A stretch of 12,652 bases of DNA from Bacteroidales bacterium (GTDB taxonomy: Bacteria > Bacteroidota > Bacteroidia > Bacteroidales > Paludibacteraceae). Positions within the stretch are counted from its first letter, which is position 1, and the number at the start of each line of letters is the position of its first letter. The notes under the pieces are model-generated. The model saw only the letters and a list, made by a program, of their open reading frames with translations, ran no database searches and was not told where the DNA came from. The DNA lies in NCBI GenBank assembly GCA_018066005.1, contig JAGHSG010000174.1, positions 1-12,652 on the forward strand. Direction: 5' to 3'. Below, in pieces: positions 1 through 6,606 of this stretch. The translations under genes were made by a program, and so were the position numbers.

Positions 1-1137
1 TTTGAAAAAACACTCGACCAAGTAGCCGTCACCGCCAAGCGGTACCGTGAGGTTGAGAGTAGCAAACTATTAGCCGAGTTCAAGAATCTGGAACGCATCG
101 TTACCGCTCCGGATTTTGCAGCTAAGAAAAAAGAGTTGACAAAGACGACTTATAAGCAGTCGGCTGAGTACAAGACCATGGAAGAGTTCAAACGTCTGTG
201 CAAGGATAAATATGTTCGCATGTACCTGCGCAACGGCAGCGAAGAAGAGCGTATGTCCGTACAACGCTTCAAAGAACTGAAAGCCAAGACCGAGAGTGCC
301 GACTTCCAAAAACGCAACGATTTCTGGAAAAACGAGAAACGCTGGGAAACGACCGAAGAGGGTAAAATGGAAAAACGCTACGAAGAACTTAAGAAAGATG
401 GCGACATTATCTTCTTCAACAATACCAATGTACAAAACGTAGAGCGTTGGGAGCAGTTTGACCAAGCTTTTGTTGATGACTTCGAGTGGGTTAACGTACG
501 CAATTCGGCTTGGAAACCCGGATTTATCTATCCCAATGACAAATTCCTCAATGCCCACTCCTACGCCAACGAACAACAGGCTTATTGCGATGGCAGAATG
601 ATTGATACAGACAATAGTATCCTGACCATTAAGACCCGTAAGATTGAGCAGGAAGGTCGCGCCTGGGATGCCCAAAAGGGTATGTTCATGAAGACCTTCC
701 CCTATTCATCCGATGCCGTCTATACCGATGCCGTGGCTATCGAAGAAGGTAGCGTTGTACAAGTTAAATGCAAATGCAGCGGTAAACTGAATCATGGTAT
801 TTATCTGCGCAGCAGGAACCACGTGCCCTTTATTTCCGTATTTGACTACACCGGCACAAAAGTGTGGTGCGGCGTGAAAGACAGTTTGAAGCACGACAAG
901 AACATGAAAACATTGAACGGTCTGCTTCCTGTGGCTTACACCATTTTCACCGTTTCTTGGCAAAAAGACGAGATTGTTTGGTTCGTGAACAACCTGGAAG
1001 TGTGCCGCATGCCGAATATGTTGCCCAAAGGAGAAAAATTGTATCTGCACATGTATTCCTTCCAATTCGAGAACGCCAAGATTAGCGAGGGCGACTTGAA
1101 TGTAGATTGGATTCGTGTTTATAATGTTAAAAAGTAA
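1..1137 (+). CDS. Helical-repeat protein with C-terminal GH16-like (concanavalin A-like) domain, 5' end missing
   Basis: The frame is open from the first base, so this is the last 378 codons of a gene that starts outside the window; a TTG at 136 lies inside the open frame and is not a credible start. Visible residues about 20-140 are charged and helical and contain two related segments (F-K-N-L at 27-30 and F-K-E-L at 90-93, about 63 residues apart). Residues about 150-378 look like a beta-sandwich of the GH16/laminarinase type: the Y-A-N-E-Q-Q-A-Y stretch resembles the family's 'NEqQ.Y' strand, and the chain ends in a D-W-I-R-V-Y strand typical of that fold. The family's catalytic E-x-D-x-x-E motif is not visible; where I expect it, after G-I-Y-L-R-S, the sequence reads F-I-S-V-F-D-Y. 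I infer a glycan-binding or inactive relative. No signal peptide can be judged. The stop codon overlaps the kdsA start by one base (TAATG). The coding call is firm; the fold is moderate. Confidence 0.75.
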   Translation, partial: FEKTLDQVAVTAKRYREVESSKLLAEFKNLERIVTAPDFAAKKKELTKTTYKQSAEYKTMEEFKRLCKDKYVRMYLRNGSEEERMSVQRFKELKAKTESADFQKRNDFWKNEKRWETTEEGKMEKRYEELKKDGDIIFFNNTNVQNVERWEQFDQAFVDDFEWVNVRNSAWKPGFIYPNDKFLNAHSYANEQQAYCDGRMIDTDNSILTIKTRKIEQEGRAWDAQKGMFMKTFPYSSDAVYTDAVAIEEGSVVQVKCKCSGKLNHGIYLRSRNHVPFISVFDYTGTKVWCGVKDSLKHDKNMKTLNGLLPVAYTIFTVSWQKDEIVWFVNNLEVCRMPNMLPKGEKLYLHMYSFQFENAKISEGDLNVDWIRVYNVKK

Positions 1138-1919
1138 TGTTCCTAATAGCCGGGCCGTGCGCCATTGAAAATAGAGATTTGGTTATGCAGACCGCCGAGA
1201 CCTTGCAGCGTATCTGCGAGGATTTGGATATACGTCTGTATTTCAAATCGTCCTACGACAAAGCCAACCGCACCTCACTATCTCAACGAGGCATCGGTAT
1301 GGAAGAAGGATTAAAAATCCTATCCGAAGTAAAAAACACATTCGGACTGAAGATATTGACCGATGTGCATGAGAGTTGGCAGTGTGCTCCTGTGGCAGAA
1401 GTGGCAGATGTGTTGCAAATACCCGCTTTCCTCAGCCGACAAACCGACTTGCTGCAAGCCGCAGCCAAGACGGGTAAGATAGTGAATGTCAAGAAAGGGC
1501 AGTTCATGGCGCCATGGGATATGAAAGGGGCAATAGAAAAGGTGCGCAATGCACAAAAGGAGTTGACGGTTGAAAAGACCGTGTGGTTGACCGAAAGAGG
1601 TAGCAGTTTTGGTTATGGACGTTTGGTGGTGGACATGACCGGTTTAGTAGAACTGCGCCGATTCGGTTGTCCGGTGGTATTTGATGCCACACACAGTGTG
1701 CAGCAGCCATCCACACAGACCGGCGTAACAGGAGGTAACCGCGAGATGGTGCCATACCTGATGCGTGCTGCCTTGGCCGTAGGTGTAGATGGCATCTTCC
1801 TAGAGACACACCCCAATCCTGACCAAGCCATTTCGGATGCGGCTAATCAAGTCCGGTTAAGTGATATTCGTGATATTTTGATTCAAGCAAAACAATATGA
1901 TATACTCGGAACGCGCTAA
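1137..1919 (+). CDS. kdsA: 3-deoxy-8-phosphooctulonate (Kdo-8-phosphate) synthase
   Basis: Condenses phosphoenolpyruvate with D-arabinose 5-phosphate to give Kdo 8-phosphate, a committed cytoplasmic step toward the Kdo of the LPS inner core. At 260 residues it is somewhat shorter than the E. coli enzyme because the chain begins almost directly at the first barrel strand (M-F-L-I-A-G-P-C). An in-frame stop three codons upstream rules out a longer start. Recognisable motifs are F-K-S-S-Y-D-K-A-N-R (36-45), T-D-V-H-E-S-W-Q (75-82), R-Q-T-D-L-L (101-106) and V-K-K-G-Q-F (118-123). Cys8, His186, Glu223 and Asp234 line up with the four metal ligands known in the Aquifex enzyme, which indicates the metal-dependent class rather than the E. 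coli type with Asn in place of Cys. Its 3' end overlaps kdsD by 23 bases, consistent with translational coupling of consecutive Kdo genes. Confidence 0.95.
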   Translation: MFLIAGPCAIENRDLVMQTAETLQRICEDLDIRLYFKSSYDKANRTSLSQRGIGMEEGLKILSEVKNTFGLKILTDVHESWQCAPVAEVADVLQIPAFLSRQTDLLQAAAKTGKIVNVKKGQFMAPWDMKGAIEKVRNAQKELTVEKTVWLTERGSSFGYGRLVVDMTGLVELRRFGCPVVFDATHSVQQPSTQTGVTGGNREMVPYLMRAALAVGVDGIFLETHPNPDQAISDAANQVRLSDIRDILIQAKQYDILGTR

Positions 1920-2847
1920 AGCAATTTTTGATGAAGAGATTCAAGAATTTGAGCGACTGAAAGAACATATAGATGAACATTTCGACCACGTCGTGGACCT
2001 TATTTATAATTGTCAGGGTAAATTGGTGGTGATGGGAATCGGTAAGACCGGCATTATAGGTCATAAGATGGCTTCATCAATGGCCTCGACCGGCACTTCG
2101 GCTATTTTTGTAAATGCCGCCGAAGCCGTACATGGCGATTTGGGAATGATTAATGCCAACGACGTCGTTATGCTGGTGAGCAACAGCGGTTCAACCAACG
2201 AGATACTGAACGTCATCGACCCCTTACGCAAAATAGGTTGCACCCTGATAGCCATGACAGGCGACAAAAAATCCCCCTTGGCACAAGGGTGTGACGAGGT
2301 GCTGAATGTCCACGTGGATAAAGAAGCATGTCCGTTGGGACTGGCACCAACAACCAGTACAACGGCTGCCTTGCTGATGAGTGACGCCCTGATGGTATGC
2401 CTGATGGAGAAGCGGCAATTCAAAGCAGAAAACTTTGCCGTCTATCACCCCGGGGGCGCCTTGGGACGTAAGTTATTGGGGCGTGTCAAGAACTGCATGA
2501 CAACCAATGTACCGAAAGTGCAAACCAATGCCCTATTCAGAGATTTGGTGTGCGAGATGAGCGATAAACATCTGGGTATTACCATGGTTTATGACGGCGA
2601 TAAATGTATCGGCATCATCACCGACGGCGATTTGCGGCGTGCTATTCAGAAATACAACGACCTGCATATAACCGCCCAAGACATCATGACCCCGTCGTAC
2701 AAAAAAATCCGTCAAGATGCCCTGCTGACCGACGCTCTCGCCATTATGGACAAGTACAACATAACGACCTTGGCCGTTACAGAAAAAGCCAATACGGAAG
2801 AAATAATCGGAATTATTTCCATTCACCATATTATAGACTTCGCATAA
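1897..2847 (+). CDS. kdsD: D-arabinose 5-phosphate isomerase (KpsF/GutQ family)
   Basis: Interconverts D-ribulose 5-phosphate and D-arabinose 5-phosphate, the substrate of the enzyme encoded just upstream. The 316-residue chain has the usual order: an N-terminal SIS sugar-isomerase domain (about 30-180) and two CBS domains (about 205-260 and 265-316). Lys50, His79, Glu102, Glu143 and His184 sit exactly nine positions before the catalytic or conserved residues Lys59, His88, Glu111, Glu152 and His193 of E. coli KdsD, inside G-I-G-K-T-G, E-A-V-H-G-D-L, S-N-S-G-S-T-N-E, D-K-E-A-C-P and Y-H-P-G-G. Length matches the family. The next in-frame Met is at residue 46, inside the first core strand, so the start at 1897 is the sensible one even though it overlaps kdsA by 23 bases. 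The CBS pair may sense a nucleotide; the ligand cannot be read from sequence. Confidence 0.95.
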   Translation: MIYSERAKAIFDEEIQEFERLKEHIDEHFDHVVDLIYNCQGKLVVMGIGKTGIIGHKMASSMASTGTSAIFVNAAEAVHGDLGMINANDVVMLVSNSGSTNEILNVIDPLRKIGCTLIAMTGDKKSPLAQGCDEVLNVHVDKEACPLGLAPTTSTTAALLMSDALMVCLMEKRQFKAENFAVYHPGGALGRKLLGRVKNCMTTNVPKVQTNALFRDLVCEMSDKHLGITMVYDGDKCIGIITDGDLRRAIQKYNDLHITAQDIMTPSYKKIRQDALLTDALAIMDKYNITTLAVTEKANTEEIIGIISIHHIIDFA

Positions 2848-2859
2848 ACAGTAACAGAT

Positions 2860-4533
2860 ATGTTAGGTACCATTCGCATTTACTGCAAAAACAATAAACA
2901 GTTCTACGAAATCCCTTGCGGAACATCGTTAATGGAACTGTATCATATAGTCGGCATCCAACTGCCTTACCCTGTGGTAGCAGCTCGTGTCAACTACAAG
3001 ATGCAAAACTTGAACTTTTTGATTTACAAGCCCAAAGATATTGAGTTTGTGGATGCATCATCTTCCGCAGGTATGCGTTGCTACGTGCGCACATTATCGC
3101 TGGTTATGGCTTGCGCAATCAAAGAGTTAAACGAAGATTATGACTTGCGAATTGAGCATCCTATTTCCAAAGGATATTTCTGCACCATTCGGGACAAGAA
3201 AGACAACAAAGTTACATTAGATACAGCATTTATTGACGCTATTCGGACTCACATGAAGCAGATTATTGCAGAGGATCGTCCCATTGAGACCGAGGAAAAA
3301 CAGACCAAAGAGGTTATCCGCATTTTCAAAGAGCGTCACGAAGGCGAAACAACCTTGTTTGAGACACTTGGTAACCCCTACTGCAGATATTTTCGCATGG
3401 GTGACTATATTGATTATTACACCGGTGCGTTGATGCCCTCCAGCGGGTACTTAAACATATTTGAGATAGAACCCTATTACGGAGATATCTTACTGCGAAT
3501 CCCTTGCCGCAAAGACCCTGTCAAATTGGAAAACACCATTCCACAAGACAAGATGTTCGGCATCTTCAAGGAGTTCATGAGTTGGAATCAGTTATTACAT
3601 ATACACAATGTAGGTGAATTCAACAAGGCATGCAAAGGCAATCGCTCTATGGAAATGATTAAAGTCAGTGAGGCCTTGCACGAGAAAAAAGTGGCATTGA
3701 TAGCCGACCAAATAGCTAACCGAGAGCACCGACCCAAGTTTGTGCTCATCTCCGGTCCCAGTTCATCGGGTAAAACGACTTTCTCCATGCGTTTGCGTAT
3801 CCAACTGATGGTCAACGGCATTCAACCTGTCGTTATATCCATGGATAACTATTTCGTTAACCGTGAAGATACACCCAAAGACGAGAACGGTGAATGGGAC
3901 TTCGAGCATCTGCATGCCATTGATCTGGAACTTTTCAGTCAACAGATGAACGATTTAATGGAAGGAAAAGAAGTGGAACTGCCTTTCTATAACTTTGAGA
4001 CAGGTAAACGAGAGTTCCGTGGAAATAAACTGCAATTACAACCGGACCAAATATGTATCTTGGAAGGATTGCACGCCCTGAACCCCGAACTGACCAAAGA
4101 CATTCCTTCGAAAGAAACATTCAAGATATTTGTCAACGCTTTGACAACCGTCAATTTGGATAACCATAACTGGATTCCTACTGCTGATATACGTTTGATT
4201 CGCCGTATCATACGTGACTACCGTTATCGTGGTTATTCAGCCCAAGAGACTATTGCCCGTTGCGACAGTGTGCAGCGCGGTGAAGAGCGTTGGATTTATC
4301 CCTATCAAGAGGAAGCAGATGTGATGTTCAACTCTGCCCTACTCTTTGAATTAGCCGTTCTTAAACGCCACGCAGAGCCCATCTTGGATGAAGTTCCCAA
4401 ATATGTGGATGAATATACAGACGCACACCGTCTGCTCAAAGAATTGAGTTATTTTGAACCCATACCCGAAAAAGAAATTCCACCTACGTCCTTCTTGCGT
4501 GAGTTTGTGGGCGGTAGTTCATTCCTTTATTAA
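2860..4533 (+). CDS. Nucleoside (uridine-type) kinase with N-terminal TGS and ThrRS-like domains
   Basis: A 557-residue cytoplasmic protein. Residues 1-65 resemble a TGS/ubiquitin-like fold. Residues about 70-210 resemble the second additional domain of threonyl-tRNA synthetase (A-C-A-I-K-E-L and I-S-K-G-Y-F are the visible matches), but by eye the editing-site histidines of the HxxxH motif are replaced by Thr78 and Val82, so tRNA editing is unlikely. From about 290 it is a P-loop kinase of the phosphoribulokinase/uridine kinase superfamily: Walker A G-P-S-S-S-G-K-T-T at 299-307, M-D-N-Y-F at 328-332, and E-G-L-H-A-L at 402-407. It would phosphorylate a nucleoside, probably uridine or cytidine, using NTP; the exact substrate is inferred from family only. 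This long architecture is a known form in Bacteroidota and Firmicutes. It follows kdsD after 12 bases and is followed by the SPOR gene after one base. Confidence 0.85.
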   Translation: MLGTIRIYCKNNKQFYEIPCGTSLMELYHIVGIQLPYPVVAARVNYKMQNLNFLIYKPKDIEFVDASSSAGMRCYVRTLSLVMACAIKELNEDYDLRIEHPISKGYFCTIRDKKDNKVTLDTAFIDAIRTHMKQIIAEDRPIETEEKQTKEVIRIFKERHEGETTLFETLGNPYCRYFRMGDYIDYYTGALMPSSGYLNIFEIEPYYGDILLRIPCRKDPVKLENTIPQDKMFGIFKEFMSWNQLLHIHNVGEFNKACKGNRSMEMIKVSEALHEKKVALIADQIANREHRPKFVLISGPSSSGKTTFSMRLRIQLMVNGIQPVVISMDNYFVNREDTPKDENGEWDFEHLHAIDLELFSQQMNDLMEGKEVELPFYNFETGKREFRGNKLQLQPDQICILEGLHALNPELTKDIPSKETFKIFVNALTTVNLDNHNWIPTADIRLIRRIIRDYRYRGYSAQETIARCDSVQRGEERWIYPYQEEADVMFNSALLFELAVLKRHAEPILDEVPKYVDEYTDAHRLLKELSYFEPIPEKEIPPTSFLREFVGGSSFLY

Positions 4534-4534
4534 T

Positions 4535-5008
4535 ATGAAAACAAAATACATTCTTTTTGGTATCTGCCTGCTGATGGCAGTCGGATTGATTGGCGCACTC
4601 ACATCCCTTCGTGCGCAAGAAGAACAAAATAACGGCTCGGGGTTTATCTTCCAAGCTATGAAAAACGTAACTATTCATCAGGATAGCAGCATCACCCAAC
4701 TTATGGAAGACCACTGGGTAGGACGCGTGCGTGGTGAGGAAGAAATGCCCGGATGGAGATTACAAGTCTATTCGTCCAACGGACAGTTGCAAGCTAAACA
4801 AGAAGCAGAACAACTGAAAGAAATGTTGGAAAAAGAAATTACCGAACCCGTCTATGTGATCTTTACTCAACCGTTCTGGAAAGTCCGCATCGGTAATTTC
4901 CGAACCGTGGAAGAAGTTAAAGCCTACAAAGAAGTCCTTCTGGAGCAATTCCCGGACCTGCACAGCAGTGCCTATCCTGTCAAAGATATTATTATCATAC
5001 AACAATGA
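4535..5008 (+). CDS. Exported SPOR-domain protein
   Basis: A 157-residue protein with an N-terminal hydrophobic signal or anchor (M-K-T-K-Y-I-L-F-G followed by about 15 apolar residues, to about residue 28, ending L-R-A-Q). A variable linker follows, then a C-terminal SPOR domain of about 75 residues, with G-W-R-L-Q-V-Y-S at its first strand and F-W-K-V-R-I-G-N-F at its third. SPOR domains bind glycan strands stripped of stem peptides at division sites, so the protein is likely periplasmic and envelope-associated. I chose ATG at 4535 because it gives a clean signal sequence and lies one base after the kinase stop; an in-frame ATG at 4454 would add 27 residues inside the kinase gene and bury the signal. 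The stop overlaps the folE start by ATGA. I recall SPOR-folE pairs downstream of tpiA in Bacteroides; no tpiA is present here. Confidence 0.88.
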   Translation: MKTKYILFGICLLMAVGLIGALTSLRAQEEQNNGSGFIFQAMKNVTIHQDSSITQLMEDHWVGRVRGEEEMPGWRLQVYSSNGQLQAKQEAEQLKEMLEKEITEPVYVIFTQPFWKVRIGNFRTVEEVKAYKEVLLEQFPDLHSSAYPVKDIIIIQQ

Positions 5009-5589
5009 ACCTGCAAGATTTCCAACCGAATACAGAGCGAACAAAGGCTATTGCCGATAAGATGCGTGAAATCATTGCCTTGACGGGAGAAGATACCCGT
5101 CGAGATGGCTTGGTTCGCACTCCCGAACGCATTGGCGAAGCTATGCAGTTCCTTACCAAAGGATACCGGGAAGACCCTGATGCTATCTTGCGTTCCGCGC
5201 TATTTACGGAGGATTATAAACAGATGGTGGTGGTCAAAGATATTGATTTCTATTCCCTGTGTGAACACCACTTATTACCATTTTTCGGCAAAGCACATGT
5301 GGCATATATTCCGAATGGTAAAGTGACAGGATTAAGCAAGATTGCCCGTATTGTGGATGTCTATGCCCGACGCTTCCAAATTCAGGAACGTATGACCACC
5401 CAAATCAAGGAATGCATCCAACGCACACTCAATCCGTTGGGAGTCATGGTTGTTATTGAAGCCGAGCACCTATGTATGCAGATGCGTGGGGTGCAAAAAC
5501 AACACAGCATAACAACTACCTCTGATTTCACCGGTGCTTTTACACGCCAAGAAACCAGAGAAGAGTTTTTACGACTGATTAAGGGCTGA
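5005..5589 (+). CDS. folE: GTP cyclohydrolase I
   Basis: Converts GTP to 7,8-dihydroneopterin triphosphate, the entry step to tetrahydrofolate and other pterins. The 194-residue chain is a standard bacterial FolE. Zinc ligands Cys86, His89 and Cys157 are spaced as in E. coli (Cys110, His113, Cys181), within S-L-C-E-H-H-L-L-P-F and E-H-L-C-M-Q-M-R-G. The signature G-L-S-K-I-A-R-I-V at 109-117 and the C-terminal Q-H-S-I-T-T-T-S are intact. Translation is probably coupled to the SPOR gene through the ATGA overlap at 5005-5008. This is the last gene of the rightward operon; its stop codon lies two bases from the stop of the convergent acyltransferase gene, and I see no convincing terminator for it. 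Confidence 0.97.
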   Translation: MNLQDFQPNTERTKAIADKMREIIALTGEDTRRDGLVRTPERIGEAMQFLTKGYREDPDAILRSALFTEDYKQMVVVKDIDFYSLCEHHLLPFFGKAHVAYIPNGKVTGLSKIARIVDVYARRFQIQERMTTQIKECIQRTLNPLGVMVVIEAEHLCMQMRGVQKQHSITTTSDFTGAFTRQETREEFLRLIKG

Positions 5590-5591
5590 GA

Positions 5592-6605
5592 TTAACGTTT
5601 TAATATAGGTTTTTCTAACAGATGCCACGATAAGAAAGCCACAATCAGCACAAAAACGATTAGGGCTGCTAAAGCTGTCCACGTACCTAACGCAATAAAT
5701 AAACCTCCTGTTAATGCCAATTTGACAAGCGGTCCGTGGTAAATATAAATACCATAAGAAAGATCACCAAAACGTGCAAAATTATTTAAGAACGATAATG
5801 AATATGCGCACCAAACGACAAGAATGCCAAAACATAATGGTGTCAGATATTCAAGCGCGAAATATTGTTCCAACAAATAAACCAACACGGCAGGTAACAG
5901 TAACTTATTTTTAAGCGATAAAAATAGGTCTTTATATAAATACAGTCCCATTCCTACTGCAAAATAACTCATAAATCCGGGTAATTGACGAGCCAAAATA
6001 GTATATATATGTTTGTCGGTTACCTCTGCCACGTAATGCAAACCATTGCGATATAGCACTGCCATCACGTATATTCCCAGCAACCACACCCACGCACGTT
6101 TGGAACGTTTTATTAACCATAACAAAAGGGGCAAAATAATATAAAATGCCACTTCAATTTTTAATGTCCACAAAGCAGGATTGACAGAAGCATCGTTTAC
6201 CAAGTTGCTTTCAAACACCCCCGGCAAAGAGGGATGAATAAAGTTGAGAAAGCTCAAATTAGCCGCTAAATATGCGAACCAATCTCCGGAAAAGAAATAT
6301 TGATTCCAAGGGAGTGTACTAACTATGGACAATCCCAAAGCACAACCAATAACGACTAACCAATAAGCCGGCAATAATCGTTTACATCGTTTTATAAAAT
6401 AGGCTTTTAAGGATTCACTTCGTAAACAACTTTGTGTAATTAAAAATCCTGAGATAACAAAAAAACCGGTAATAGATATGTATGTGTCAAAATATGGCAA
6501 AAATGGCTGCAGTTCCCCTATACCCGATATCACAATGATATGAGCAATAAGAACAACAAACGCGAATATAAAACGCAAGAAATCAAAACAATTATCACGT
6601 GCCAT
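5592..6605 (-). CDS. Acyltransferase family 3 (OafA/YrhL-like) integral membrane protein
   Basis: A 337-residue polytopic protein with about ten hydrophobic segments. It carries the family hallmarks near the N-terminus: R-x10-H (Arg11, His22) at the first segment, I-S-G-F-L-I at 51-56, and K-R-L-L-P-A-Y-W at 75-82; near the C-terminus it has Y-G-I-Y-I-Y-H-G. Family members transfer acetyl or other acyl groups from the cytoplasmic side onto sugars of LPS, exopolysaccharide or other surface glycans; the acceptor here is unknown. It starts one base after the porZ stop and is the last gene of the leftward operon. It is visibly richer in A+T than its neighbours: three 60-base lines I counted (5761, 5881, 6361) have 30-35% G+C against 42-57% in counted lines of kdsA and aspA, which suggests separate acquisition. 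Confidence 0.9.
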   Translation of the reverse strand: MARDNCFDFLRFIFAFVVLIAHIIVISGIGELQPFLPYFDTYISITGFFVISGFLITQSCLRSESLKAYFIKRCKRLLPAYWLVVIGCALGLSIVSTLPWNQYFFSGDWFAYLAANLSFLNFIHPSLPGVFESNLVNDASVNPALWTLKIEVAFYIILPLLLWLIKRSKRAWVWLLGIYVMAVLYRNGLHYVAEVTDKHIYTILARQLPGFMSYFAVGMGLYLYKDLFLSLKNKLLLPAVLVYLLEQYFALEYLTPLCFGILVVWCAYSLSFLNNFARFGDLSYGIYIYHGPLVKLALTGGLFIALGTWTALAALIVFVLIVAFLSWHLLEKPILKR

Positions 6606-6606
6606 A

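Noticed and set aside
136..138. TTG as the start codon of the first gene
   Set aside because: The frame is open to base 1 and the upstream codons look coding and continue the helical region, so the gene is truncated by the window edge.
2061..2423. Long antisense frames over kdsD, kdsA, porZ and other genes
   Set aside because: They are frame shadows of well-supported conserved genes, with no start context or recognisable products.
5591..5604. Hairpin ATTAA-CGTT-TTAAT as a terminator for folE
   Set aside because: Only five A-T pairs and no adjacent T run; too weak to call.
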